Program-made: the position numbers and the translations under genes | DNA from: Chara braunii | Lineage: Eukaryota > Streptophyta > Charophyceae > Charales > Characeae | Reading direction: 5' to 3' | Assembly (NCBI GenBank): GCA_003427395.1 | Contig: BFEA01000300.1 | Location: 1,591,810-1,635,107, forward strand | DNA length: 43,298 nt | The notes under the pieces: model-generated | The model's input: the letters and a program-made list of their open reading frames with translations, nothing else | Told to the model about the DNA's origin: nothing | Databases searched by the model: none | Part shown: piece after piece, positions 1-10,826 of the stretch | Position numbering within the stretch: position 1 is the first letter of the stretch | Layout of the letters: each line of letters starts with the position of its first letter

Positions 1-69
<69 letters not shown>
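1..69. repeat. (GA)n microsatellite
   Basis: Uninterrupted GA dinucleotide repeat at the window edge. It probably continues outside the window. Confidence 0.98.
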
Positions 70-71
<2 letters not shown>

Positions 72-670
72 CCCGGGTGGGGCCCTATCGTGATTCAGAG
101 GTCAGGATTCTATAACTTGGTGGGGCCAGATAAGGAGGGAGCAGAGAGGGGGACAGCTGGATGTTTAGTGATGTTGGAAATCTGCACGAAAAAAATCCAA
201 CCTCTACAACAACCTGGGCTTTTTATTAAAAAAAAGGGGAAAAAAAAGTTAAAAATTTGTGGGCTCTGACAAACCCTACGGAAAGTTAGGCAGAGAGTGT
301 GCATGCATGTAACAACGGCAGGAACAATCAATATTCATATGGTTTATTATTGTAATTTGTACTTGTATTTCTGAGATTAGAGCAAGCAAAAAGTTGTCAA
401 AACATCATTTTTTTTGAAAAAGTATATGCACCTCTCATGAACTCTCGAGCAGAAGATTTTCTGGATAACCCTGTAGGAGGTGTTTGAGTAGAGCTTGTTC
501 TCAGCCACTCCTCTTCGTCTATTAGAGGGGCGTAGCCCCTCACATTGTTGTACCTGTCTGATTCCATCAAGGCTCAAACTCGTGATCTGTTCAGCTGCAA
601 GGACTGGGTAGGTGCCAGAGCAGCTTGACATCTGTGTGCCATGCTTTTCCTCACCACATACTCACCCTTT
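70..670. other. No recognised feature
   Basis: AT-rich single-copy-looking sequence with short A and T runs. Short open frames on both strands show no family signature. No RNA gene or repeat end was seen. Confidence 0.5.
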
Positions 671-679
671 CCCCCTCCC

Positions 680-812
680 CCCCCGCAAAACAAGGCTCTC
701 CAATCTCACGTGGGGAGCAACAGGTGCTGGGAACCAAGCCAGTGTTCCATATGAGAATTTGGCAGAACAATTTGAGGTACCGGGCCCATTACCCGCTTCG
801 GATGGGAAAAAC
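680..812 (-). repeat. Dispersed short retroposon-like repeat, family P, copy 1
   Basis: Contains the plus-strand block GTGGGGAGCAACAGGTGCTG (from 711), followed further on by a second block like GGTACCGGGCCCATTACCCG (from 775). The first block recurs near 1938 and 5690 on the same strand and near 7960-8005 on the opposite strand. In those copies the side corresponding to this copy's left edge carries poly-T on plus, which is poly-A on the repeat's own strand. I therefore read the repeat as minus-oriented. No protein is encoded. Confidence 0.6.
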
Positions 813-959
813 AGAACTTAGGAATTAAGCTGTCGTTGCCCGGCTTCGTCTGCAAAAAATAGGTCACGGAAAAAACTACGAGAATGTGAAGAAAATCACA
901 GAATCATCCGAATACCCTGGAGCCGTAGGGCTGTTCATGAACCCACACCAAACTCTCCA

Positions 960-1165
960 AGGCTATCTTGTTCCCTGCCAGGCTCATCCAGACCTCTCAC
1001 CCCCGTCCTGCTAGGTTACAGGGCAACGCGACTCACCCCAGCTCCGACCAGCGCCGCCTCGGCAGCAAATCCAGTTGTCCCTCGGAATGCCCACCCCAAA
1101 GCATCCCCAGATCTCTCTACCAGGCCTCACGCCCCGGCAAACAGCAGGTCACAGGGCAACACCCC
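960..1165 (-). repeat. Degenerate internal repeat unit, family Q, copy 1
   Basis: Carries the blocks GGTTACAGGGCAACGCGACT (from 1013) and CATCCCCAGATCTCTCTACC (from 1101), then CAGGCCTCACGCCCC and a second CACAGGGCAAC block. The same ordered blocks recur at 2640-2850 and 3040-3315. G-rich on the minus strand. No coding signature; short proline- and serine-rich frames are composition effects. Strand was set from its association with family P and is uncertain. Confidence 0.6.
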
Positions 1166-1199
1166 AGCACATACTCACCTTCACGGTAACAGATTGAAA

Positions 1200-1500
1200 A
1201 AGGGCTAAGGGGGCAACGCGCAATGTTCCTCTGTTTTTTTGTTAGGGCAACGGCCTTGAGATATTATCATCGGACTAGCCAACCCAGGTAAATGACATCT
1301 TCTGTCTAATCTGATAGGGTGGCCTTATTGCCTTCAGGGAACCCCTAGCAGCCATTTATACTCTCACATGAGAGCATAAGGCTGCATCCTGTCCCACAGG
1401 GGCTAGGTGGGCGACACCGGCCAGGGGACAGCCGATAGCGAGGGACCGAGCATCATCTGAGCAGCCGGTCATTGTGCCTCCCCACGTACCCCTCCCCCTG
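1200..1500. other. No recognised feature
   Basis: Spacer between a degenerate repeat and the tRNA-headed repeat. No open frame or RNA motif was recognised. Confidence 0.4.
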
Positions 1501-1660
1501 TGAACATCAACAGTGAATGCCAATCAGGGGGACCAATGGGCTATCTCTAGGTGGTGGGAGCCAAGCATGCCGAATAAGATACATGAGGCCAATGGGAATT
1601 GAACCCATGACCTCCTATGTGCCACTTGTGTGCCTTACCAACTGAGCTAGGCCTCTGGGT
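1500..1660 (-). repeat. tRNA-headed SINE-like element, family S1, copy 1
   Basis: On the minus strand, 1654 to 1586 reads as a tRNA-like unit. It has box A TAGCTCAGTTGG, box B GGTTCAATTCC in a T-arm with a perfect ATGGG/CCCAT stem, and a GAGGCC/GGCCTC acceptor helix. The anticodon arm does not fold cleanly, so this is not a functional tRNA. A second copy at 5380-5590 shares both the head and the sequence following it (a CTATCTC-AGGTGG block), which is what a SINE predicts. No isoacceptor can be assigned. The 3' limit near 1500 is approximate. Confidence 0.7.
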
Positions 1661-1857
1661 CAATGTCCTCTTTCGCTTTCTTCTTTTTTTGCTTAAAAAA
1701 GCTAAGCTATGTTTTTCTCTCCAAGATACCTCACACTACCTACGCTCGTGCTTATATCTATGGAAGTCCAGTTGCTGGGTCTACGGGAGGCTTTCCTCCC
1801 TGATCTATCCTAGCCCACCTATCCCCTCAGGGTTGAGCCTACCCCTTCAGGGTTGAA

Positions 1858-1860
<3 letters not shown>

Positions 1861-1908
<48 letters not shown>

Positions 1909-2035
1909 GGGAACAAGGCTCCAATCTATTCGTGGGGAGCAACATGTGCTGGGAACCGGGCCCAGCATCCCATATGGAAATTACAAGGAATTTTGAAGAT
2001 TTGAGGTACCGGGGCCATTAACCGGCTTTGGCTAA
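1861..2035 (-). repeat. Family P repeat, copy 2, with 45-base poly-T
   Basis: A 45-base T run (1861-1905) is followed by a copy of the GTGGGGAGCAAC-TGCTGGGAACC block and then by GAGGTACCGGGGCCATTAAC (from 2002). On the minus strand this is a body followed by a poly-A tail, the hallmark of L1-type retroposition. Just beyond the tail, plus-strand CAGGGTTGAATC matches 5384-5395, so the element sits in or beside another repeat. Confidence 0.65.
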
Positions 2036-2100
2036 GAAAAAATTGAGCTACTTAGAAAATTACTACGACGAAATTCAGAAATAGGCAAAATTCAGAAAAC

Positions 2101-2475
2101 GACTCAGAAGCCCACCATCAATCCTCTTTACCTCACTCCGGCAAGACTTGCTGCAGCAGAGCCACCATCTCCGCTGCTGCTGTACCCTATTTCCATCCTA
2201 CAAGCTAGCCCCCTCACTAGTAGGACGCTTGATATCCCACCATCTACTTCTCCCACTCACCTTTCTTTTTGAGAAACAAAAGCATATGCACAATTAAGAA
2301 AAAGACTCAGACACCCCCTATCAATCCCCTGTGCCCCGCTCCGGCAAGACTTACTGCAGCAGAGCCACCATCTCCACTACTGCTGTACCGTATTCCCATC
2401 CTACCAGCTAGCCCCCTCACTAGTAGGACGCGTGGTATCCCACCATCTCCTTCTCCCACTCACCTCTATCTCTTT
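2101..2475. repeat. Two-unit tandem duplication, 203-bp period
   Basis: Unit 1 starts at GACTCAG 2101 and unit 2 at GACTCAG 2304. Shared blocks include CTCCGGCAAGACTT, GCAGCAGAGCCACCATCTCC, AGCTAGCCCCCTCACTAGTA and ATCCCACCATCT. Units differ by scattered substitutions. No reading frame is conserved between them. Confidence 0.85.
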
Positions 2476-2478
2476 TTT

Positions 2479-2850
2479 AAGATACCGGGGCCATTACCCG
2501 ACTTCGGCTGAAAAAACGTCTGAGAACACTTGCAGTAATTCGGGAAGCATGGGAATAGACCGCAGAGGTCCTACAAATGCTCTGAAACCCTCGAGACCCT
2601 TAACAAACCCTTCCAAAGTTCTCCAACACTGTCTTACGCCCTGCCGAGCTCTTCCAGGCCTCACACCCCCACATCCTGCTGGGTTACAGGGCAACACAAC
2701 TCACCCCAGCTCCGGCCAGCGTCGTCCCAGCAGCAACCCTTGGTTGTCCCGTGGAATGCCCACCCCAAAGCATCCCCAGATCTCTCTACCAGGCCTCACG
2801 CTCTTGCATGAGTAGGTTACAGGGCAACACCCCAGCACCGGCCAGCGTCG
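2479..2850 (-). repeat. Family P fragment plus family Q copy 2
   Basis: GATACCGGGGCCATTACCCG at 2480 matches the inner block of family P copies 1 and 2, but the GTGGGGAGCAAC end is missing. It is followed by a Q unit: GGTTACAGGGCAACACAACT near 2681, then CATCCCCAGATCTCTCTACC near 2770. The P block followed by the Q block in both 775-1165 and 2480-2850 suggests that P and Q belong to one larger element. Confidence 0.6.
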
Positions 2851-3039
2851 TTCTGGCATCGAACAACCGCAGATCACTGTACAACAGCATCGAAGCCACC
2901 TAGGACGAGTTACTAGAGGTCCCCAGAGTCAAGAGAATTTAGAAAAAACTAGAGTACTAACTACTTCGAGTCTTGAATGTGTAGAAGGTTTCATCCCGAA
3001 ACCAGAATGCCCTAGTGTGCCACCCGCCCTAAACCTACC

Positions 3040-3315
3040 TCAACCCACATGCTCTCGATACCCAAACTCTACCAGGCCTCACACCCCCAACTGCTAGGTT
3101 ACAGAGTGGCACGACCCACTCGAGAATAACCTCCACCTGCTGGGCTACAGGGCGAAGCGACTCACCCCGGCTCCGACCAACATCGTCTGAGTACCAGTTT
3201 ATCAACAGACACTGGAGTGCCTTCCACCCTCGGCAACTCCCCAGATCTCTCTACCAGGCCTCTTGCTCCCGAATAACTCGGGTCACAGGGCAGCGCGACC
3301 ACGCCTCAGCACCGG
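3040..3315 (-). repeat. Family Q repeat, copies 3a and 3b
   Basis: Contains CTACCAGGCCTCACACCCCC, GCTAGGTTACAG, GGGCTACAGGGCGAAGCGAC and CCCCAGATCTCTCTACCAGG. The order matches 960-1165 but the unit is more diverged and internally duplicated. No coding content. Confidence 0.55.
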
Positions 3316-3319
3316 CCAG

Positions 3320-4310
3320 CGTTGTTCTGACCTCGTCCATTTACAAACCTCTGAGTTCGTGAGCATCAGCAAACACAAGACAAGCCGCCAACCTCACCAT
3401 GACAGTGGTTCCAATGCCTCCAACTCCTTAACATATTAGAGGTAAACCACCTCAAAAATCAAAATGAATTCAAAGAACACAGATTCACACGTAGGAATCA
3501 TAACCTAAAAAGGCAGTCAACACCTATTATTCCCACAAGAGAGAGAGGACGGGAGGGAACTACTTCTCTCCCCATGGAAATTCCTGCGCGTATTCACATC
3601 TCAGCTGGATGTAAAAAAACTCACAAGAAACTGATCGGCTTACTCCTCCCCCCCAAAAAAACAAGCTCCTGTCCTTTCGCTACCTCCGCTGGAAGGCACC
3701 TCTTCACCTCCCAGCCCCAATTCAAAACAACCCCCTAATTCACTCCTGCTCCCTCAGCAGCATGCAATACCCCCTAGAGCATGCCTCCGCAGAGTTGAAG
3801 ATCCCCCTTCCCTCGTGTCTCACCCCCTCCAAGTGAAACACCTCTCGCCCTCTCATCTTGCTGAAACCAGCACGGCCCCTTGTCCTCCCCCCGAACCGCC
3901 GTGGCTGATCTGACCCCGATCAGTCTGGCCCAAAGGAGAACAACCCTCAATACCGCCCCTACCCTCTCAAGGATCACACCTCCCACCTTGTATAACCCTC
4001 GCAGGGAGGGGTTCCAACCCTGAAGGAGATAATTCAATCAGCACCTATGAACCCAAATCCTACAATATCACAGTTTGAGACTCAATTGTAACCAGTTTTT
4101 TGGAAATCCTTCAAACTCGTGACATCAAATATCGAATTCAAAAAATAAGAGTCCAAAGTTATGCACATAAATATGGAAAACTACGTCAGATTTAGAATTA
4201 GATCAAAGATGGATAAACGTAGGATATCAATTCCACTTTGAGAAAATCGATTTGTAACCCTTTGTAATTCAAAATTGAGTAATCATTCATTGGGATCAGA
4301 GCAAAACTTT
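3320..4310. other. No recognised feature
   Basis: C-rich up to about 4030, then AT-rich. A minus-strand open frame of 87 codons at 3774-4037 has no recognisable domain and is probably fortuitous. Confidence 0.4.
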
Positions 4311-4315
4311 GATTT

Positions 4316-4445
4316 ACGAATTTCAGATTAGGAATTTTGCTGAGAAAATACGAATTTAAGATTAAGAATCCTGCTCAGAAAATACGAATTTCAGATTAGG
4401 GATCTTGCTCAGAACAGCAAAGACGAATTTCAGATTAGGGATCAA
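4316..4445. repeat. Short tandem repeat, about 34-bp unit, four copies
   Basis: ACGAATTT(C/A)AGATTA occurs at 4316, 4350, 4384 and 4423, followed in the first three units by a (T/C)TTGCT(G/C)AGAA-like segment. Spacings are 34, 34 and 39 bp. Confidence 0.85.
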
Positions 4446-4449
4446 TTAC

Positions 4450-5380
4450 ATCTAGAAAACACCTAAGATCTCATGAATTAAATTGTAAACAAAGTACAAT
4501 CATAAAACGGAATCATTCAAAAACAACCTCTGAAATTTTTTTTTGTCGTGCCAGCATCAGAATGCTTCATCATCAGAAAAATCTAGATCATGTTTTACGA
4601 AAAGAAAATAAGCACTCAGTAGGGATTTTATAGGTTTGTAATCAGAAGGAGATTAGCACCTCAACCATCAGTCTTGTCACTTAGGAAAAACAGCGGACAA
4701 TCTACAATTCCTTACCAACCCTAATTCCCACCCCCCGCACATGTCATGTCCTCTCTCTCTCCCAACCTCCACTTCCTCCTTCATCGACTTCAAAAGCATC
4801 TCAGCTGCTCGTAGCCTGCATCACATCTAACCAAAAAGTTGAACGATGAAGATTGTCGGACCGTGGTCAACACTTACCACAACACAGCCACGTAGCGAGC
4901 CCAAACCGCCGAGCCTATTGATGACCCCTTGCTGGCAGTCCGGAGGTAGAAAGAACATCCATGGTGGCAGAAACCTACTCGATCCGCTATCTCTCGTAGC
5001 CCACTGTTAGAATCTTCACCAAGAGTTGTCACTCCCTGCCATCACTTGCTTTGCACTTTTGCCTGCCGCTTCACCTGATTACTCCCACACCGTATTGACG
5101 AGTTGCGAGCCCCACGAGGCGCCTCCACCCACCCCTACCCCCTGCCTCATCATCCTCCGTCACACCCTGTCACCATCAACCCCGCCCTCTTTCCCCGTGC
5201 CTCGCCGCTCGTTGCTGCTCCCCATCGCCGCTCGTCGCGACGCCCTGACGTCCCGCACCTCTTGCTTTCGCCCGCTACGTCGCCTACGTCGCCTGGCTTC
5301 TCCGTAGCACACCAGCAAGATCGTACTGGCAGGGCGCAGCACTCCCGGCCGCGCCACGCCCCTCATCGAAATGTCTCTTC
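4450..5380. other. No recognised feature
   Basis: AT-rich to 4700, then C-rich. Plus-strand open frames at 5026-5307 and 5103-5588 are proline-, serine- and arginine-rich, overlap each other in different frames, and the second runs into a SINE. I regard both as compositional. Confidence 0.4.
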
Positions 5381-5590
5381 AGGGTTGAATCTAACCCCAA
5401 CACAGGTGGAAAGGGGTGAACCTATTCCCCTACCAAGCCCGGGGGGGGCGAACCGTCTATCTCAAGTGGTGAGCCCCAAGTATGCTGTAGGAGGCCGTGG
5501 GGGGCTGAATGGGGGATATCGTAGGAAGTCGAACCCACGACCTCCTGAATACCACTTGCGTGCTCAACCAACTGAGCTAGGCCGCTAACC
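5380..5590 (-). repeat. tRNA-headed SINE-like element, family S1, copy 2
   Basis: The minus strand from about 5586 carries box A TAGCTCAGTTGG, a D-arm ending GAGCA and box B GGTTCGACTTCC. The following body matches 1500-1585, including a (A/G)GTGGT(G)-(A/G)GCC-AAG(T/C)ATGC stretch. There is no poly-A; the far end is a CAGGGTTGAATC block. The D-arm is better preserved than in copy 1. Confidence 0.7.
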
Positions 5591-5650
5591 CTCCTCTTTC
5601 ACTTTTCATTTTCTTGAGGGTCGGAAAAAAAGAAGTCAGTCCTTGAGTGT

Positions 5651-5735
5651 AATTTTTTTTTGGAACGGTGATTAGAGCAGCTTTCTATTGGTGGGGAGCT
5701 TCACCTGCTGGAAATCGGGTCCAGCGTCCCTTGAG
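5651..5735 (-). repeat. Family P repeat, copy 3 (3' end)
   Basis: A nine-base T run, then CTATTGGTGGGGAGCTTCAC and CTGGAAATCGGGTCCAGCGT. These match 1930-1975 and the reverse complement of 7955-8005. The unit is short and seems 5'-truncated. Confidence 0.6.
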
Positions 5736-5739
5736 TATA

Positions 5740-7020
5740 CATTTGAGAACATATTTATCAGAGAACCTTGGATAAGTGTCTTTGAACGTTCTGACGAGAG
5801 CTCCTCACGCAGCCCAGGGATAAGAAAATAATAAGAGAAACACTGTCTCTTCACCCTTTTTTCAGGGCGCCAGGAAAAACTGTTAACCCTGGCTGTGTTT
5901 CTCTTGAAAGGTATTTTCCATTTTTTCTTACTAAATTTGCCTTTATATTCCATACCAAGAACGGGGAACAAGAGTTGTATCGGGAGGAGGAAAAGGACCG
6001 GGGAATTCCGATAAGGGGCGCATGGGCACTGGAGCCTCTATATTAGTCCAATCACCAAAATCCAATTTGTAATCTCTTCGAATCTCATCATCATCACCGC
6101 CCATTGCCCCATCCCATTTGATTTTCCCCAGTCTCCCTCCCTGTCCTTGAGTGTAATTGTTGTGTGGCTAAATGGAAGACACTGCAGGGGGGGGAATAAA
6201 GAAAAAAGACGCAGGAAGCCCTGGGGTTCCAGCTTTGATGGATGCAATTGTGTTAGGGCCCACCATCCTTTTTAGGAAAGAGCAAGCTTTATAGACCAGT
6301 AGCGACTCAGCTGGTAGCTGTTGGATACTAAGCACAAATATCCAAAAAAGTCCACTTAAGGATTTCTCATGTTTTTTCCCTCTGAAGCGGCAATGCCCGA
6401 TGCACAACTTCGGTCAATTATAAAGCATTGTCATGCCATACGGTCAAGGGTCTGGAGGTGAAATGAATGAGTTGACACAAGAAGTCCCCTCGGATATGGA
6501 AGTTGGAGGACCCTCCTATTTTTTTAACTTTTTCCCTCGTTTTGCGCTTCACTCCTGAGACCAGAATACAGAGTCCACTGGTAGAGACAATGGGAAAGTC
6601 ATGTGGAAGAGCAAGTGTCCCATGGAGATGGTAATAAAAGGAGAGAGCAGGGGGGAAAAGAAAAGAAAAAGATTGTTGGTAGAAAGGAGATAGCAAGAAT
6701 GTTTAGCTAGGTCTCCTGCCCCCGGATTTTTATTTTTTTTTAACAATCAAAACATGATGAAATTTGAGTTGTAGTGTAAGCATAGTCCAGGTAATCCTTT
6801 TCTACCTTATTTCCACATAACGCCAGCTCAAAGAAATGGGGCGGAACTAATTCTGGCACCAAGACGGCCCAGAGGACTACATCCCAGCCCTACTGACATT
6901 CTCCGAGTGGCCCACAACAGCCTTAAAAGACCGAGTGTCCTGGTGCTTCAGCTCTCGCTAAGCGAGGGCCCCAGGCCTATTACTCAAACCCATTACCCAC
7001 ACGACTCTTGATCCAGCTGA
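5740..7020. other. No recognised feature
   Basis: Mixed composition with short open frames on the minus strand (5672-5971, 6038-6247, 6168-6407, 6418-6746), all without recognisable domains. The last 100 bases may be the 3' untranslated end of the LINE that follows on the minus strand. Confidence 0.4.
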
Positions 7021-7023
7021 CCC

Positions 7024-7740
7024 CTATCCACAACTACTGCTGTCCAAGACCAATTTGGACAGTACCAGCCCCTTCCTTGTGTGCACAGCGGTCAACCTGT
7101 GTTTTTTCGCATAGGTGTGCATAAACCATCTGGTTTGTCTCCTGCTGCCTTTAACGGCCCTTGAGTTCCTCCTCCAGTCTACTCTGAGTGCAAGCTTGAG
7201 ACCCAATTTGATGTGTTTCTTGATTTCCAGGTCTGAGAGTGGTCTCCCTTGAAATTTCGATCTGTTTCTATCCATCCAAATGACTTCGCAGATTACTCCT
7301 ATCATCACATGCGCAATGAGACCTCCGGAGGGAGAAAGCCCAGTAGCACCCATCTTTCTCCCCACGACACCCCTTAACCCCCAAATTCTCTCCAATGGTA
7401 TGCCCACCAGTCCCAGACACGTTTGGATGCCCACCTTTGACCCCTCCTCCTCCACCTCCGTTACCAGATGCGTCTCCCCCTTTTACTCCACCACCCCCAC
7501 CCCCGGTGTCCTATCGCCCCCGGAAGACTCCACTTTAAGATTCCAGGAAGGCAAAGTCTGCTTTTTAAAAAAGCCCTGGCCAGGTAAAAAAAGCAGAACT
7601 TGAGACCAAATAGGAAATATAAGACTCCAATATAGGAATAGGAAAGGTTGCCAGCTTAGGGGATTGGGGAGAAGCAGTCCGCTAATTATCCGCCTCCAAC
7701 TCCCTCTGTGTACATTACCACTCAATTTAGGCTTACTGTA
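7024..7740 (-). pseudogene. LINE ORF2 remnant, C-terminal part
   Basis: This minus-strand segment is the distal part of the non-LTR retrotransposon at 8150-10135, separated from it by a tailed insertion. The open stretch 7455-7024 carries the run VICEVIWMDRNRSKFQGR. That resembles the W-x3-R-N-x-x-x-F-x-G-R pattern found near the C-terminus of plant LINE ORF2 proteins, after the zf-RVT-like domain. Upstream of it the frame is broken and G-rich. No start codon or intact C-terminus can be claimed. Assignment rests on this motif plus position and orientation relative to the RT fragment. A fortuitous frame is possible but unlikely. Confidence 0.6.
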
Positions 7741-7777
7741 GGGCAGTGTAGGCTGTCACGTACGTAAGCAGCTTAGG

Positions 7778-7854
<77 letters not shown>

Positions 7855-8098
7855 GTAGCTCTACTTCCCTATTTCTGTACTTTGTAGGCGAGCCCTGTAG
7901 CTCACTGTCATCACAATCGTATGTCTGATTGATCAAACAAACAGTTATAATGTTCAGGGACGCTGGACCCGCTTTCCAGCAGGTGCTGCTCCCTACCAAT
8001 AGATGTAGTCTCCCCTCGGAATGCTAGCGGTGCCTGCTCTTACCAGCACCCCTTGCATCCGCGAGGGCTGTTTATTAAAAAAAAAAAAAAAAAAAAAA
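7778..8098 (+). mobile_element. Poly-A-tailed family P element inserted in the LINE
   Basis: Bounded on the left by 76 T (7778-7853) and on the right by 20 A (8079-8098). The body at 7955-8005 is the reverse complement of the P block at 5686-5732 (for example GGACGCTGGACCCGC and CAGCAGGTGCTGCTCCC), and the plus strand ends in poly-A, consistent with a plus-oriented retroposon. The left poly-T could be the tail of a second, minus-oriented insertion or of the LINE transcript. A minus-strand open frame with many lysines at 7733-7999 is only the translated homopolymer. Confidence 0.6.
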
Positions 8099-8149
8099 GG
8101 ATATCCCTCAATCTCGCAAAGTCCAGCTCTGATTTCGTTAAGTCTTCAG

Positions 8150-9758
8150 TACTAATCGCTTGCCAGCGTGGGATGACGATTTTGGCTGGCGACTTTAGAT
8201 TGCTTGCAGACAAGCGATAGCCATTGGACTGAGTAATGTCTCATGTCTCAGATTCAGAACTGAGCCTATCCCCAAATTTACAGACCACCCCCATGCCATG
8301 GGGTCAATGCACAGCTTCCTCAGGGGGACTTTTCCTATCCATGTGAGAATCCGTGTTACCCATCTACCACCCAGGTCCTTTACCAAACGAACATGTGTCG
8401 GGTTGTCCTATGTACAAATCACTTCTTCCTCTACCAAGGACAAAGTGTTGCATGGACCCTCGCAGCGCCACCTCTCGACTTTGTGGAACCCACTTTGAGT
8501 GATCTCAGTTACCTTCCATAACACATTATCTTCTTCCTTCAGCGCTGAGCTGTACTAGGTGCCTGGAGGATCTCGACCCTCCAAGCCCGACAGATGTAGC
8601 CAGGGCTGCTCTATGCAGGCCCCTGAGTGGTAGCTTAACCTCATAGAAAGGTATCCAACTACCTAAAACAAAGGACCAAAGATCTGCGACGCGCACTACC
8701 CCTTTTTTGATCCAAGTAAGACCGAAGGACCCAGTGGAGCCATCCGCAGTGAACCGCATTCCTGACCGGTCAAGCACACGTGGATTTTCGAATAGTACCT
8801 GAGACATGACTTCTTCTTTGGTAGACGGCGAGGTTTGCACGTCCGGCGGGACTCTCGTCCAAGCTTTCCGAATAGCCTCCCAAAATACCGATTTTAGTCT
8901 CTTCTTTCTGAATGAAGGTATGAACCATCAGTCCCGAACATCTTCAGTTTCCCACTCAACCATCAGATACTTTCTGCCAGCACCACCCATGTTCTCGTGT
9001 ATTCTGTGTAGCAACCCTAGCGATCTAGCATCGAAGTTGAGCTTGGTTCCTGCTGGCAGGGTCCATTAGGCCTAAACTCCCTTCCGACCTCGGGAAGGAC
9101 AGAGCATCAAATGCTACCTTGGAGATGAAACCCTCAGTGATTTGCGCCATCGGTTTCCAGACAAATCTGAAAGTCAGGCGTCTAATTGCCTTGATCACTC
9201 TGCCTGCTAACTCCCTCACCGTGGATATGAACCACAGTATAGAAAAAAGCGCAACGTTCGTGACTAATGCTCTCCTGATCAGAGATAGGTGCTGGGCAGT
9301 GCCCCATAGCCTAAGTCTCGCTGAAATGCGTTGCTGAAGCAGCAAGCCCGGGGTGGACATCTCGATCTGCAAACTGATCAAAACCCCAAGAAAACGCTCT
9401 TTTTCACAGGCCTCCACTCGTTTCATGCCCCATTCAACATTAAGCGTGAACTGGATAGGCAGCACATACGTTGATTTGTTCCAGTTCATAGTGGCCTCCC
9501 ATAGCCTCGAGTACTCACCTATGACTGTTTTGAGGGCCGACAGGGAGGTTTCGGTGTTGGCACTTACCGCAAACAGTCGGTCTGCCAACGCCTTCACTCG
9601 GCATTCTTCGTCGTTGTGTAGTTGCAGACCTCTGATGTTAGGATGCCTCCGGATCCTGCTCAGCAGTACTTCCAGTTGTAACACGAAGATGAGTGGTGCC
9701 AACGGGCAACCCTGCCTTAGCGACCTTGAGAGTGGGAACGCTTCTGACACATGACCGT
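8150..9758 (-). pseudogene. LINE reverse transcriptase and downstream domain remnant
   Basis: The minus-strand frame 9750-9025 (241 codons) is the palm and thumb of a non-LTR retrotransposon RT. It opens with SLRQGCPLAPLIFVLQLEVL, the conserved R-Q-G-C-P-L-x-P-L block. It then has KALADRLFAVSAN where LINE RTs carry the catalytic A-D-D box, so the second aspartate is replaced by arginine. Further on are a WNKSTYVLP stretch and RLTFRFVWKP, typical of LINE RT C-termini. Frames 8840-8526 and 8386-8195 continue the protein in the same orientation, separated by stops. A one-base deletion near 9758 breaks the link to the upstream part. Enzymatically dead. Confidence 0.85.
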
Positions 9759-10135
9759 TATCATGACCGCTGAAGTAGATAGACTATACATGGCAATTAC
9801 CCAAGCACAGAAACCCTGGCCGAACCCCATCATTATTGTTGAGATTGGGTGTCCTTCCATGCGTTCCTCTGCCTCCTCGACTCCTCTTACAATCTGCGTC
9901 CTTTCTATTCCTCTCCCTTGCCAGGGTTCTAGATATTACATCCAGGACCCTGGTAGCGATTGCTAAGCCCCTGTCTAACCACTCTGCAGCGGTCTCAAAA
10001 TGTGATCAGTCACCCACTCTTGAACTGCTGGTACCTCCAGCACCCGACTATTTAGTTGAAAGAAGCCTCTCCCCCTCTCACATCCCATCTGGATCCGCGG
10101 GTCTGTCACTACTGGTTTATGATTAGACATTGTGA
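9758..10135 (-). pseudogene. LINE endonuclease C-terminus and linker remnant
   Basis: Reading upstream on the minus strand, frame fragments give MSNHKPVV, which fits the terminal S-D-H motif of apurinic-type LINE endonucleases with Asp changed to Asn (GAT to AAT). Next come RVLEVPAVQEWV and RVLDVISRTLARERN, and after a frame change EEAEERMEGHPIS followed closely by MGFGQGFCAWVIAMYS. The last two pieces are normally separated by the fingers part of RT, so a large internal deletion is inferred. Nothing LINE-like was seen beyond 10135, so the element looks 5'-truncated inside the endonuclease domain, common for LINEs. Confidence 0.65.
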
Positions 10136-10824
10136 CGGATCCGCCGGGATGGCGATCCGCCAGGATCAAGACGAAGGGTTGAAGGGGGAGGAGATGGAGA
10201 TGGAGCTGGAAGGGACAATGCAGCTCCGACGCGGACTCAACACACACGTACTCCAAATGTACAAAATGAAGAATGACTCGAAAACAGACAACAGATGGGG
10301 TATACCCCCAAATGGACTGACTGGACTGGCTTGGTACAGTGCTACCGGGCAGGACTGGATTGGACTGGAACAACACACAACCTATGGGGTCAGGCCACGA
10401 GCTGGTCCCACAGGCCGAATAGGCAAATAGCCCAATAGGCCCTGGCTGTAGGCTGGGCCAGATAGAGACCAACTGCACGATCCTCAGACCTGTAGTGGAT
10501 CGTCATAAACACGCTATCCGCAAAAGCGACGGAACTCTGTAATAAAGAAAGCTGAGAAATCTAGGATGTGGAGCAAGCTCCATACAGAGTCCATGTGATG
10601 CAGCCTAAGCTACATAATGTCAAATGACAAGCAAATGTTTTGTATACACATCCTAGCTAACAACAGAAAATGAAATGTAGCAACATACAATCGTAAAGTC
10701 CTGGAGGCAATTGTCTCGATGTTGAAAGGGAAAGAGAGCAATGTGTCACAAGTAATGTCATATCGTTGAACCAGTAAGAGTGGGATGGTCTCAGAGGGGG
10801 TGAATGTAGCCTAAAAATCAAAAC
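10136..10824. other. No recognised feature
   Basis: Junction between the LINE and the gypsy remnant. Plus-strand open frame 10056-10430 and minus-strand frame 10478-9975 overlap and have no family signature outside the LINE portion. The 3' LTR of the gypsy element could be expected here, but no LTR partner was found. Confidence 0.4.
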
Positions 10825-10826
10825 TC

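Noticed and set aside
1586-1654. Functional tRNA gene
   Set aside because: Box A and box B are intact but the anticodon arm does not fold, and a second copy shares non-tRNA flanking sequence, so a SINE is the better reading.
5026-5588. Two overlapping proline- and arginine-rich plus-strand frames
   Set aside because: They overlap in different frames, follow local C-richness, and the longer one runs through a SINE.
7733-7999. Lysine-rich minus-strand protein
   Set aside because: Half of it is a translated poly-A homopolymer inside a retroposon tail.
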